NCBI RefSeq assembly: GCF_040183065.1 | Contig: NC_091132.1 | Coordinates: 96,323,606-96,387,605 of the forward strand | Length of the DNA: 64,000 nt | Source: Periplaneta americana | Lineage: Eukaryota > Arthropoda > Insecta > Blattodea > Blattidae | Direction: 5' to 3' | Part shown: positions 20,397 to 31,778 of the stretch, one piece after another | How positions within the stretch are numbered: the first letter of the stretch is position 1 | Layout of the letters: each line of letters starts with the position of its first letter | The notes under the pieces: generated by a model | Told to the model about the DNA's origin: nothing | Seen by the model: only the letters and a program-made list of their open reading frames with translations | Database searches by the model: none | Program-made: the position numbers and the translations under genes

Positions 20397-21491
20397 GCTA
20401 CATTAGACAAATATCTCGAGTTTATTCCACGACAGAGAGCATTTAATTTTAATGTTAATTGTGCAAAGGTGCACGAATCTATGAAAATGAAAATTGGTTC
20501 AATTTTATTAACTTCCTCTGTTACACGTTCAATCCAAACACCAATTTTTTACTCCCAGAAAAAAAAAACAACACTGCAGTCTTTTAAAGACGGGGGAAAT
20601 AAAAAATACTATTCGCAATTGCAATTTAGCGTTAATATCATTGCTTCTAGCAATCACATGCTATCCTCTGTAAATTACCGCCAATAAAGGGAATGAAGTA
20701 TGTGAAAATTCTCGTCACTGCCTTGTGACATTTACTGAGATATTATTGTGCAGCATGACAAAGTAACACCTGGCTATAAAAGATTAAATGTCTCAAAGAT
20801 AAACATATCAACTCAATGCTCTAGTTAATCTAATGGCACTACAGGAACCCCTTTAAAGGAGATTAAGTTACTTGGAAAGAATTGAAATGTGTCTTACCAC
20901 TTGACATTGTGATGTGTAATATTACCTTCACATGACGTCAACGCAAACAAATGGATCATAAGTGTGCTTATCTCCTTATCTTATTCCGTACATAATACGC
21001 GTTATACAGGAAGTTAATTCTGTTTTATGTTAAAATGGGCGCTTAGAGATGCAGAGTGAGCCTTCTCGCAGAATTGAAGAAAAAGCAACTTTTGCACGAT
21101 CGTGTTTTTTTGTTGTTCTATTTACAGCTATTGTTGTTAGTCCTTGAAAGTTAAAATTCCCACACAGAAACTTGTTGCTAGGGAAACCATTCTTCATAAC
21201 ATGAAACCCTACTGAAATAGACTCATTACATTGCACTTATTGTTACTTAGTTACCATTACAGTGCAGTTTTGCGAAGGCTTTGGAATAATATTGCTCCAA
21301 ATTTTCAATGCAAAATATATTGTATTTCCAATTTTAAAAATATAAAGTAATCGTGGAAAAAGCACTGTACAATACATGTTTGTGAAGTGAATTACAAAAT
21401 ATTGGAAATTGAAAAAGTCGCTCTGCTTGTTTTTCAAACATTTTTCCTCGATTTCGTAAAAAGCATTTCCCAATCTTGCATCGTAATATCA
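20397..21491. other. Unassigned 1.1-kb stretch
   Basis: Small frames up to 72 codons, none with recognisable motifs. No inverted or tandem repeats stood out. Confidence 0.4.
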
Positions 21492-21675
21492 CAATCTAAT
21501 AGCCTATATACAGTCACGAAGCTCAATACGTAGGGAATATGCATCCATAGATAGTTGCTAACCACTAGGATCGCTACTATCGCCTCATCACAGACAATGC
21601 GAAATAGTACCGGCACAGTCTATTGTTCCTAGTATCCTCAACAACTCAAGCTTCGTGACTGTATATCCTAGACTG
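21492..21675. mobile_element. 180-bp MITE, copy B
   Basis: Core at 21511-21661 runs from CAGTCACGAAGCTC to the complementary end and is flanked by TATA on both sides. It is nearly identical to copy A (19126-19305), with three or four differences in 151 bp by eye, so both are recent. Confidence 0.8.
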
Positions 21676-22064
21676 TGGTAATATACTATTTCAGTGCGAA
21701 GATAAATTTTATTTATAATTCAAGATCCAGGAGAACAAAACTGGACGGAGGGAAATCATGGAAATTACCCGCTTTAAGATGTCTCGAAAGTAATAACTGG
21801 AACAACAATGTAAGCTCCAAACCTGTTGACCTCTTGTCTCACCCTTGAGTTTACCATATCCTTGAAGACACTTATTGCTAGAGAGTATTGAAGGGGTAAA
21901 CAAAGAAAAGAGTACATAACTATTTTGGTAAAATTTACCCCTGCGGTGGCTGAGTGGTCAAACCGTTTGTGGAACATTAATTATGCTTTCAAGAGTCATC
22001 CTTAAACTGTATAGGCTTTCATATTCTCTGTTGCAAGTTCCCTTAGTAGAAGAGTAGGCCGTAC
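21676..22064. other. Unassigned sequence with an A-box-like motif
   Basis: Around 21943-21962 the phrase gcggtggctgagtggtcaaa resembles a tRNA A box as found at SINE heads, but no B box follows at the right distance. No gene seen. Confidence 0.35.
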
Positions 22065-22144
22065 GTGAAAGTACATACACAAATAGTATTTGTGTATGCA
22101 CTTTCACTTAATTCGACAGTATTTGTCAAATACTGTCGAATTAA
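22065..22144. repeat. Two adjacent palindromes
   Basis: 22065-22107 is a 43-bp near-perfect palindrome (21-bp arms, one mismatch, one central base). It abuts 22108-22144, a perfect palindrome with 18-bp arms TTAATTCGACAGTATTTG around one base. Together they would form two cruciform hairpins. Confidence 0.85.
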
Positions 22145-22785
22145 GTCCGGTGAACAATTGTTTCTTGTGTTAATCCGCTTTAAAGTTATTTTGAAAAACG
22201 TACTTGAATATTGTGAGCGTGAAAAGTAAACATTAATCTTGTTGCCTGGTGTCTTAGAAAACTATCACGTATTCACTATCAATATCTAGTTTATCATAAT
22301 TTATGTGTTTCAACAATGAGCTTCAAAAACAGGAACATTAAACATTCCGTAAACAAATTACAAGAGACATGGGACGTTTCTCTTAAATGCTCACTTCAGT
22401 TAGCATGTACTCGATGTTATGAATTTTTGTAACATAGGTTTATTTAATTAGATCTACAGAAGCGCACAGTATATTTTATTTCTTTGTCATGTACTTTATT
22501 ACACTACAAAATTGTTCGGACATTTTTACTTGACTTTGTAAACGACAAGAAGAACAAAAATCATTAAAATAATCATTTAACTTTAAGGATAGTGTGCAAT
22601 AATTTCAAAACATAGTCTATAAGAACAGGTCTAAAAGAGCAATCCCATTGGTTATAGCATTGAATGTTAAGCAAAAAATCATGTGTAATTTACAGTGTCT
22701 TTAAATTTCGTTAATGTCTTCTGTTAATGTTGTTGTTGCGTTTGGCAATAAAGTCTTTTGACCTCTTGCACTCCGATATTTTTCA
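22145..22785. other. Unassigned sequence
   Basis: AT-rich, no recognised feature. Confidence 0.4.
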
Positions 22786-22789
22786 AAGA

Positions 22790-23145
22790 TATTGTCATTG
22801 TCCTTGTCTTCATACTGTTTTCCTTTATTCCCCTTGTCTTCACCTTATATTCTCCTTGCTCTCCTTATATTCCCCTCGTTCTCCTTATGTTCCCGTCGTT
22901 CTTCCTGTGTTCTCCTCGTTTCCCCTCATTCTCTTTGCATTCCCGTTCTCCTTGCACTCCAGTTTTTCTTCTTAAATTATCCTTATTTTTCTTGTATTTC
23001 CCTTGTTTTCCTTGTATTCCACTTGTTTTTCTTCTCTTCTCCCTATTGTCCTTGCCTTCCCATTTCTCTGCTTGTATTTACCTTGTTTTCCTTGTCTTCC
23101 CGTTATCTTTGTACCTCCCTTGTTCTCCTCGTTTCATTTCTCACA
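22790..23145. repeat. Degenerate pyrimidine-rich minisatellite
   Basis: Strand-asymmetric C/T-rich sequence built from variants of a ~15-bp unit like TTCTCCTTGTNTTCC. Because the period is a multiple of three, several frames stay open on the plus strand and give hydrophobic nonsense proteins. Confidence 0.75.
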
Positions 23146-23274
23146 CCATCCAAACGTAATTCCACGTAGATATATGCAGGATAGTAAAGCTATGCACCTG
23201 TCGAGACATGACCGCACCCACACGTAATTCTATATCGAACTATTCACTTGTCGATATCGTTCAAATTCCATTCA

Positions 23275-23398
23275 AATATATATTATTATAATGTACCGAA
23301 GTACATATGATATTTCCATGCAGATATTCTACGTCATCATACGAAGAATATCTGCATGGAAACATCATATGTACTTCGGTACATTATAATAATATATA
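23275..23398. repeat. Long hairpin at the edge of a tRNA-headed repeat
   Basis: Arms of about 54 bp (23275-23330 and 23345-23398) containing aatgtaccgaagtacatatg and complement, with a ~14-nt loop. The same sequence occurs once per unit in the 36131-36725 tandem repeat and as a fragment at 35145-35205. This looks like a head-to-head junction of two copies. Confidence 0.75.
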
Positions 23399-23705
23399 TG
23401 ATATGCGTAAATCACTTCGTGATTTAAGACGGCGCTTATTCCGTCGGATCCCGGCCAACTAGTCACTCATTACGAGTGCACCTCAGCACATATGTGGACT
23501 TCGGTCCTAGGTTCATAGATATCTATGACGAAGTGCAGAGGGCGGCCACTAGAGGGAACCCAAGAGTTGGAACTTAAAACTGAGACGATTCTTCCGACGC
23601 CGGGGTGGAATCCGGTGTGGATTAGTAGATAAAGCGTCAGCACGTAGAGCTGAAAACCCGGGTTCAAATCCCGGCGCCGGAGAGAATTTTTCTCCGTTCC
23701 ATTAC
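23399..23705 (+). repeat. tRNA-headed repeat, copy at 23.5 kb
   Basis: Contains the blocks found in the 390-bp unit at 36.1-36.7 kb: gatatgcgtaaatcac, ttccgtcggatcccggcca, gagtgcacctc, ggccactagagggaac and the tRNA-like segment, ending gagagaatttttctccg. It is a single copy here. Confidence 0.75.
23611..23681 (+). tRNA. tRNA-like sequence (GTA anticodon position), repeat-borne pseudo-tRNA
   Basis: Folds as a 71-nt cloverleaf: acceptor TCCGGTG against CGCCGGA (7 bp, one wobble), a D arm with one mismatch, anticodon stem TCAGC/GCTGA with loop ACGTAGA, and T arm CCGGG-TTCAAAT-CCCGG. The loop would place GTA (Tyr) as anticodon, but position 33 is C instead of U. There is no intron, which eukaryotic tRNA-Tyr genes normally have. 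Its presence in a repeat marks it as a tRNA-derived Pol III promoter and not a host tRNA gene. Confidence 0.55.
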
Positions 23706-25632
23706 TCTTTCATCCATTCAAATAGCCTACACATTCAATTATATAGCTCGCGCAAGGAACGATTACCGAAAAGCAATGGTGGCGTTGCTGTCTGTTTTGA
23801 CGTGTGTATGTAGGCACGTCGAGGGAGCGAGAGGTACGGGCCGATGGAAGTACTGTCTCTTCCAAGAAAATGAACGAGTGAGGACATCGCTGTGGAAATA
23901 ATGAACGTAGCAAGAGAAAAATTCGAAGCTAATTAAACGCGCAAAGTATGTTACGAATGAAATAATAATACAGTGCGATACAAGACATGTATTCACATGC
24001 AATGGAAGAAACTAAAGTCGTAATGTAACTATCACAACGCAAGACTGATTCTATCGATGTCATTTCTCTTTCGACTGTACTCTTGAACATCATTCAAGCT
24101 ATCTCATGACATTTCCTGTCGCCCTCTCTTCCTTATCGCGTTGTTTCATTCGCATTCCTTCCGTCGGTATTCCCTGCTTGCGAGATCTATACGTATATCA
24201 GTAAATATAACACACATAGCGACACACCGGGTGGGAACCCCAGCTGTACAGTAGAGACTCAGGTCCTGTAAATGACTTTTCTGATTCCTTTTTGCTTACT
24301 AAATAGTATATTTTGTAACTATGAATCGTTTCACTTTATATCTGAACCAGTATCATGTATAAGACAGGCATTGCATGACAATCTTAATTGTGTTCTAGAC
24401 GATTGAAGGATTGTAAAAGCTGATTGATTATCATTGTATTGTTCTTATCTTTGTAGCTCTTAATCCGTACTTAGTGTACAGAACTTGTCAAAATTTTAAA
24501 AAGAGCCAGATATACATCTGATCCGATGGTAGGACAGCCATACTAGGCCTATTTCTTGCGAAGACAAATTCCGAATCGCCTGTGAATTGCATGCAGGCAC
24601 TAGTTGAACAATAGCGCAAGTCCAAGGGTGTCATCTTTGTATGGCTGCCTGTGTATTCAAGGGGTATTTATATCAAAGCAATGAAATTGCAGAATGATTG
24701 GCTATCTCAAGGCCAGACTATTTGTGCATTATTTATCATTGCGAAAACAGTTGTCTCAGATTATTCTAGACGGACCATCTGGCCAGGAGTGAAGTCGACA
24801 ATGAATGCCGCCAGTTAAAGATCCTGATAAGATATCCGTCGTCGAGCAAGGCTAATGAACTCCTGGCAGTAAAAGTACAAATACATACAATGGCATTAAG
24901 GTTATTTGTTGACAGAGAACTACAAAAGAGAGGGAAATTGCCGTTTCTGTGCTGAAGTAAAAGAGGACAGAAGACATACTCTATGTTAACGTCCTGCTCT
25001 TATTTGTGTGTGCGTGCGTGCGTGCGTGCGTGTCCCAAAAATAAGCAGCAGAACTTCAGAAAATATGTTCCTCACAAACAATAAAAATAGTTCATATGTA
25101 CAAACATAGGAACCGACTACATGGGTGCTCCGTGCTTCAAGCATCCAACAGATATATTTAATTGAGCACCCATTGGATTTTTCAACTCAAATTAATTTTG
25201 ATTTCGATTTTAACTTCTATGGGGTAAAAAATAGTTTTCATGGATCATGCAACGTGGTCTTTACAAAAGAATATAATATCAAATTTACACGATGCAGTTT
25301 TAAAAATTCCCTTTAGCTATTGATCGAGTTCTTTTTCAGGGGCGATTAGGTACCCTATTGTCAATGCGTCAGTTTTAAATTTGCATATTTAATGATTCAA
25401 TATCTCTTGAACTACTGGAGATATAATGTCATTTTTATAGGCTAAAGATGCAAGGTTCCTATGAAAGCTGACGCAGATTTATCAAGAAATATAAGTTGTA
25501 AAAAAGGTTGAATTTTTTTAATAATATGGATTTTATTATTTTTATGCAAATGCAAATTTTAAAGCACATGTTGACAACAATGCGATAAAGAAATAGACGC
25601 ATAATTGAAAGATGTAGAAAACACGGAAATTT
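23706..25632. other. Unassigned 1.9-kb stretch
   Basis: No gene or mobile element recognised apart from a short TGCG microsatellite (25006-25033). Short frames lack motifs. Confidence 0.4.
25006..25033. repeat. (GTGC)n microsatellite
   Basis: Short GTGC/TGCG tetranucleotide run of about seven units. Confidence 0.9.
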
Positions 25633-26372
25633 TACTTCAAGCAAATAAAGCGATAGGTTTCGAATAAATCCCGAAAATACAAAGTATATGTTTATGTCTC
25701 GTGACCAGAATATTGTAAGAAATGGAAATGTAAAAATTGGAGATTTATCCTTCGAAGAGATGGAAGAATTCAAATATCATGGAGCATCAGTAGCAAATAT
25801 AAATGACACTCGGTAGGAAATTAAACGCAGAATAAATATGGGAAATTTCTGTTATTATTCGGTTGAGAAGCCTTTGTCATCTAGTCTGCTGTCAAAAAAT
25901 CTTAAAGTTAGAATTTATAAAACAGTTATATTACCGGTTGTTCTGTATAGTTGTGAAATTTGGACTCTAACTTTGAGAGAGGAACAGAAATTAAGGGTGT
26001 TTGAGAATAAGAGTCTTAGGAAAATATTTGGGGCTAAAAGGGATAAAGTTACTGGGGAATGGAGAAAGTTACACAACGCAGAACTGCACACATTGTGTTC
26101 ATTAAAATTCAGACGTTTGAGATGGGCAGGGCATGTAGTACGTATGGGAGAATTCAGAAATGTATATAGAGTGTTAGTTGGGAGGCTGGAGGGAAAAAGA
26201 TCTTTGGGGAAGCCGAGTCGTAGATGGGAGGATAATATTAAAATGGATTTGAGGGAGGTGGTATATGATGATAGAGAGTGGATTAATCTTGCACAGGATA
26301 GGGACCGATGGCGGGCTTATGTGAGGGCGGCAATGAATCTGCGGGTTCCTTAAAAGCTATTTGTAAGTATTA
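25633..26372 (+). mobile_element. LINE-A fragment with the C-terminal third of the polyprotein
   Basis: Non-LTR retrotransposon piece. The first 200 bp encode, with stops, the region after the catalytic palm (ILLQANKAIGF…). Then a 171-codon open frame (25838-26353) reads VILPVVLYSCEIWTLTLREEQKLR, FGAKRDKVTGEWRKL, RRLRWAGHVVRMG, GKPSRRWEDNIKMDLREV and WRAYVRAAMNLRVP. This order matches the consensus that can be built from 9446-9680 and 60650-61582. It is 5'-truncated, has lost the catalytic domain, and ends in the shared tail gccatttgtaag (here gctatttgtaag). Clade assignment (RTE-like) rests on the short 3' UTR and is tentative. No activity is possible. Confidence 0.85.
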
Positions 26373-26937
26373 TTTAAAAACTCATAATTTTTACAACTCG
26401 TATTTTTTTTATAAATCTGTGTCCGTTTACTTAGAACCTTGTGCCTTTGTCCTTCAAAATTTTCAGTACGACATCTTCAGCAGTTCCTGACATAATGGGT
26501 CATTAAATAAGCAAATTAAACATTGGCGGTATAGGGTAGTTAATCTCTCCTTCACCGAAGCGTATGGTAGCATTCATTATTATTATTCTCACTCGAAGTC
26601 GATATCTACTTGTACTATTGCCTTATTACTCTCGTACAGATTGCTCTAGAAACTAATCCAGAACTTGCATCTTTCTGTTACGAACCAAGAGGAATAAAGG
26701 TGTTTGTTACGGAAGGGGTTTCTTCCTGGCTTAAAGCTATTAACTGATTTGAAGTGCACTAAAGGAGCTCCTTGCATAGATAATGTGTCGTAGTGTGTTC
26801 CTTTGTTGAAAAAGCAACTTCTATATCCAGTAGTTAGCTAAAGGAAATCCAGGCGGCAAGAGTTTACTTTTATTGATCTATATCAGTGCCAAAGTGTGAA
26901 CACCCATTTAAAAATTAGAAGTCGGCGCTTATGTGTA
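26373..26937. other. Unassigned sequence
   Basis: AT-rich spacer, nothing recognised. Confidence 0.4.
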
Positions 26938-27350
26938 CAATCCCAGAAAAAAATGATGGCCTGACTCTTGAAACTTCTTACAGAGCACGATTCACACCAC
27001 AACCCAGTATTATTTGAATAGTATTACAGTAAGGAATTTCACAACTAATACAAAAATCATGAAATTAATCTGAAAATGAAATCAAATTAATGCCTAAGGA
27101 TCATTATTTAAAAAATACGATACAGTACGACAACTCCGATTATGACAATCCATCGCAAGTATTCCGATAGCTCTGTGTTAGCGTGCTTGCTAGCAGACTA
27201 TAAAGTTCCGGGTTCAGATACTGCTAAGGAAATGTTTTTTTTATTAATTATGTAGGTTAGTTTCGTTTACCATTATTCTATTTTGCTGCGCAATTTATAA
27301 ATATTCACATTTTATTAAGAATAGATCAATTTTCAGCACATCTTTTCAAA
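26938..27350 (+). repeat. Duplicated ~400-bp repeat, copy 1 (no SINE)
   Basis: Aligns with 29322-30000: both share gtattatttraatartatta, gatacagtacgacaac and a tRNA-like segment (ccgatagctctgtg-ta…gggttcagatac). Copy 1 lacks the SINE found in copy 2 and so shows the empty site. The tRNA-like segment (27158-27228) has A- and B-box-like motifs, suggesting a SINE of a different family. Confidence 0.7.
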
Positions 27351-28924
27351 TGCCTTTCGGGTTACGAAACAATCGACATAAAATGAATTTCAATAACTGC
27401 CAAAGCGATCTTGCAGGTACCAAACTTTGGAGCATTCAGATGCTCATTAGTGTTGTGCAATGTTCGAACATGATAGAGGATATCAAGATACTGCAAACTT
27501 CGCCCTACTCCATAGGCATCCCAACAGTGCGTGGAAGTGAAGTATGTAAACTAAAATAACCGAGTCCATTAAAAACCGGTAAGAGGCCTTATGTTCGGTT
27601 CATGTTTGCCGAGTCTTTGTAGAGCTGAAGCTCCCTTTGCGTTTGTTCAATTTTTCCCCCTTCCTTACATATGTTCGGTGCCTTTCTTCTTAGTTCCTCC
27701 TCTCCCTGCGCCTTTACAATTTTGTTGCATAAGGATATCAGGCACATATCTTGCAAAGTTACGCATAGTAATGAGTATAGGTAATTTTTCTTATTAATAT
27801 GACTAAACAGTCACATAAATATATGTATAAATAAATCAAACAAAATATATTTAGAAAACGAATATGTTCAAAGTACCGAGTAGCAAGTGCAAAGTTTAAA
27901 CATGAGAGAGGAAATCAAAACATTGTGGAATTCGTCTCATACCATATGAAAAAACTAATCGCAATATATGTACTCAAATCCTTAAGCGGTTAAACTAGTG
28001 TCATGCAATATTCGAACATGAGAGAGGCAACCAAGACATTACAAACTTCGTCTTATTTTATATGAAAAACTAATCGCAAGGTCTATGCTAAAACATGAAG
28101 GGATGGGAGTGGAGGACAGCGAATATTTTATAACAAAATGGAACAAACACAGACCTTCTTCTGCAGAGCGAACGTCGACGAATGTTACCGAGCAACTGTG
28201 ATTTATTTGAATATTATGTTAAGAATGTAATTATAGCTATTTTCTATCAGTAATTGGTACAGTAACAACGCCCATGTATTTTAAAAACATAATGTGATGT
28301 ACATATATGTAGCCTACGTATATTTCTGTTGAAGTTTAATCATACTTTTTAAATAAAAATTATCTGTCCTTACATTTAAATAAAACTTCACAAGATTTGT
28401 TCTAAAATTCTTACTCAGGTAAAAGCATGAAGGGTTGGGAGAGGAATGTAGGAGAGGCCAGCGAACTTAAACGGCACAGATCATACAAGAGGCAAGATCG
28501 AGCGACCGAGACAGATCCGTTTTTTCAAAGCAGACTTCGTTTCTTGTCACGCTCGACAAACTTGAACCGAACATAGAACATGAAATGCTCGACACTAATG
28601 CGCATGCGTTGAATCTAGTACTCAGAAAATTCAGGGGGGCCATTTTTTCTGCAAACGTACGTAAGTCCGAAAAAGTTTGTTTCCGAGTTTTAGGCAATCA
28701 TTCCATCACATCCCTAAGTGTGGTTCTCACTCAATAAATGGAGCTGTGTTTTTGATTATATGTTATTCAGATTTCATGTAAGTTACTTCCAAACTGACGT
28801 GCGGGACGGACGTACAGACGCTTTCTGACAGTCTACGTGCTTTCTTAGCCCACATTCCACTGAAAATTTGTCAAAAAACATGTTACATGCATGATGACAC
28901 TCTCGCACACTTTAATCCCGATGC
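27351..28924. repeat. Region with degenerate repeats around GTTCGAACATG
   Basis: A motif like gcaatattcgaacatgagag followed by aagacattacaaacttcg recurs at about 27440, 27890 and 28010. A second pair, aacatgaagggatgggag and gcatgaagggttgggag, lies near 28090 and 28425. An inverted match (atgttcggttcatgtttgcc near 27590 and its complement near 28555) frames the region. Probably remnants of a DNA element of unknown type. No coding similarity. Confidence 0.45.
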
Positions 28925-29315
28925 CCGCAGGTCTGAATCGAAAATACCCTGGTTGGTTGATCGGTAAATGTGAACCAGTGCCTGGTCTTCACACTCACCT
29001 GATTTATACCACTTGGATTTCTACATGTGAGGTCATTCAAAAACACTGGTGCATTCGTCTCCGGTGGTAAATGTGGCCACTCTCCGTAATTGAAATATAG
29101 CAGGTTGTGAGACAATATGAAATACACCAGGAATTTGGGAGCATCTTGGCGGGGACCATGAGACATTGATATGTGCCCTGTATTGAGGTAGGAGGTGAAG
29201 ATTGTGAATATCTTCTGTGGAGAACCAAGGGTCATAGATCACCTGTGGGAAATGAAAGCATTTCGGTTAGCACGTGTTGTCAAAACTTGTAACTTTGAAA
29301 CCAAGCATTTCCAGA
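28925..29315 (+). pseudogene. C-terminal remnant of a DD41D-family transposon
   Basis: Reverse-oriented relative of 10020-11508. Its minus strand aligns with the plus strand of the intact element through shared blocks such as ccggagacgaat, agatcaggtgag-gtg and tcgattcagacc. The coding strand is therefore plus here. It covers the region just before the transposase C-terminus and part of the inverted repeat (gaaagcatttc…gtgttgtcaaaac). Multiple stops; no function. Minus-strand frames in this stretch are chance. Confidence 0.65.
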
Positions 29316-29321
29316 TCAATG

Positions 29322-30000
29322 TACAGTCCCGAAAAGAAAAATGGCTCGACTCTTGAAGCTCCTTAGGTATAAAACACGATTCACAACAGAATGGTTTTCT
29401 TTCAATCCAGTATTATTTAAATAATATTACAAGAAGGAATTTGACAATTAATGCAAAAAGCACGACATTAATCTGAAAATAAGATCAACTTAATGCTATG
29501 GCCAATACTAAAAATCATTATGTAACAAACACGATACAGTACGACAACCAGTCACTGGCTTAGCTCGGTAGGCGATCCGAAGTTGCGTTCGGGCGTGGGT
29601 TCGATTCCCACTTAGGCTGATTACCTGTTTGGTTTTTTCCGAGGTTTTCTCCAACCGTAAGGCGAATGTAAGGTAATTTGTGGCGAATCCCCGGCCTCTC
29701 TCGTCAAATACCATCTCGCTATAGCCAATATCATCAACGCTAAATAACCTAGTAGTTGATATAGTGTCATTAAATAACGAACTAAAAAGAAAAGTGCAAC
29801 CCCGATTGTGACAATTTATCAGCAAGCATTCCGATAGCTCTGTGCTAACATGCTTACTCGCAGACTACAAAGTTCAGAGTTCGGATACTGTTGAGGAAAG
29901 AGTTTTTTAATTAATAAATACAGTAATCATGCAGGTTAGTTTTCGTTTATCTTCATATTTTACTGCACGATTTATAAATATTCATCTACTATTAATAAGA
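29322..30000 (+). repeat. Duplicated ~400-bp repeat, copy 2 (with SINE)
   Basis: Second copy of the repeat at 26938-27350, interrupted at 29550-29796 by a SINE. Past the SINE it continues with the same tRNA-like segment (29829-29900) and the tail gcaggttagttt-cgttta. Confidence 0.7.
29550..29796 (+). mobile_element. tRNA-derived SINE, copy 1
   Basis: The head has a Pol III A box (TGGCTTAGCTCGG) and a B box (GGTTCGATTCCC). The body contains ggttttttccgaggttttct and ccaaccgtaaggcgaatg. The tail is ctaaataacctagtagttga…cattaaataacgaac. The same family occurs at 34131-34379 (+) and 45201-45454 (-). The insertion interrupts a duplicated repeat whose other copy shows the empty site, and CAACC flanks both ends. 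Confidence 0.9.
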
Positions 30001-30136
30001 GATCAATCTTCATCGGATGACAATCTAAGTAGGCCTAAAATACATTTCAAGGACTACTTTGAAGCATGCGCAATGCGTTGAATCTCAAACTTAGAAAATC
30101 GAGGCGGACTTTTTTTACTGCTATTACTAGTGCTAC

Positions 30137-30138
30137 TG

Positions 30139-30229
<91 letters not shown>
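30137..30229. repeat. (ACT)n microsatellite
   Basis: About 31 ACT units. The poly-Leu and poly-Ser frames across it (30047-30340) are products of the repeat. Confidence 0.95.
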
Positions 30230-30233
<4 letters not shown>

Positions 30234-31381
30234 TTAACATTCGTATCTTGCTGTATACTTTCCATATTGGTAAAAATCTCATCTTGAAAACTTTCCTCAC
30301 GTCTACGAGCCTTGTATTGAGGCCGCTGACATATGTCCATCCTCTTTACTATAATGCTGTTTTTGCCGCCGCCGCTCAGAGAAGGCGCACACTACATTCA
30401 CCGTGAGGTGAAGACCGTGTAGTAAAATTTGCGATATGGAAGGTTCTGTGCAGAGGTAAGTAGGTCGCCGGCATAAACTCGGTAGACGACTGCACACGAA
30501 GTTATATATGTACTTCTTTCAAAGCCGAACATCAGTAAACAATCCATTGGTGGGGAAGCAAAAAATTATTCCCGTGGTGCTTGTTGGTTTCGCATGCAAA
30601 AGTCAATTGCTTTCTTCTAGAGAATAGCTATCAGGTTTTCCATGATTTGGTGCAATATTTGCTGACGGAAGAGTTTTGAAAGAAAGCTATTAAATTAATC
30701 GAGTACAAAGTAACTTATAATTTCCATCAGCATAATCATTCATAGCGATATTGTTCCCACACTTTCCAATAAAATACCAATAAATAAGCCCTTGGCATAA
30801 GAGGGGAAGTGAAAGGGATAGAGATACTTCCGTCCATGTCCTTTTCCCTTACACCGCCTTATAAACAAACACAATAAGGTACTGTGTATCATTGTGGATT
30901 TTAGGCACCTGCGAGAGCCGAAAGTTCGTAAAAATTTTGATGCCTGCCTGATACAGTCCGCCACTGACCTGCCTGTCTGCTCGTACAGCACCAAAACATT
31001 ACTGTCTCAACCGGGGTAGGTGGAGTGGGGAGTTAAAGGGTGGTCTGCAGTGACGCCCAGGCCTGTTTTAAAATACAAGTTTGCAGTTACGTTCAAGCTT
31101 GTTAATGGATGTAGAGGTAAGCATGTATCGTATGTATAGTGTGAGAGATTGTAGCCACATAGCCTATATGTGGGAGTTGCGCGTTGTTGTCTATGCAGGA
31201 TTATTCATAAGTGTAAATACAGAGTAGACCGCTCGAATGTACCTAATTTCGACTAGTGAACGGTTGAAGATAGAACCTTACGGTAACGTTTATATGAAAG
31301 GAAAACTCAACACGTTTCGAATCCTGTCTGTAGATGGTGCGCAGACCCGGTTTCTTTTCGTAGATTGTATCGATTGTCAAA
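30230..31381. other. Mostly unassigned; right part probably 5' region of a Tc1/mariner-like element
   Basis: From about 31010 the sequence becomes GC-richer and leads into the transposase start at 31382, so it may be its 5' non-coding region. No inverted terminal repeat could be fixed. Nothing recognised in 30230-31010. Confidence 0.35.
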
Positions 31382-31549
31382 ATGGCGACACCGGAGATGA
31401 AAGCGCAAACTGTGTTGTGGTATGCGGAATTTAAATCAATTGTTAGAGTTCAAAGGGAGTATCGGCTAGTGTTTAACCATGATGCTCCAACTGCTAAAAG
31501 CATTAAGAAGTGGCACGATACATTTTTAGCTACAGGTATACTGATCTGA
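31382..31549 (+). pseudogene. N-terminal fragment of a Tc1/mariner-like transposase (DUF4817-type helix-turn-helix)
   Basis: A 55-residue frame, MATPEMKAQTVLWYAEF… then VQREYRLVFNHDAPTAKSIK and KWHDTFLATG. It ends at a TGA where full proteins continue into the GRP hook and second helix-turn-helix. The phrase TAKSIKKWHD is characteristic of the DNA-binding N-terminus of a large insect transposase family. The catalytic domain is absent downstream, where hAT copy 1 begins 230 bp further on. Truncated and non-functional. Confidence 0.75.
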
Positions 31550-31778
31550 AGTGACAACACTATTTCCTAAACATAATTATCCCTCCTCAAAGTTCAATTT
31601 ATTCAGATACAGTTCAGACCAATATACTGTAGTTTTGTTAATTCGGCCACACATACATACAGAAAATAAAATTCATTACCTTAAAAAATGCTGCTTGAAA
31701 TCAAGTTCAGGTAAGGAGCAAAATTTGATTTGTTATATTGAATTATTTCAACGTTTGTTAAAATGTGTATATGATAAC

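Noticed and set aside
22758-23169. Hydrophobic multi-frame proteins up to 133 codons
   Set aside because: Result of a pyrimidine minisatellite whose period is a multiple of three. No initiation context or domain.
23611-23681. Functional host tRNA-Tyr gene
   Set aside because: C at position 33, no intron, and membership of a repeat family with degenerate relatives at 36169 and 36559. Kept only as a repeat-borne pseudo-tRNA.
25459-25773. 104-codon minus frame, and a similar one at 60767-61081
   Set aside because: Both are antisense to LINE-A coding sequence. Their similarity to each other comes from the LINE.
30047-30340. Poly-Ser and poly-Leu proteins
   Set aside because: Translation of the ACT microsatellite.
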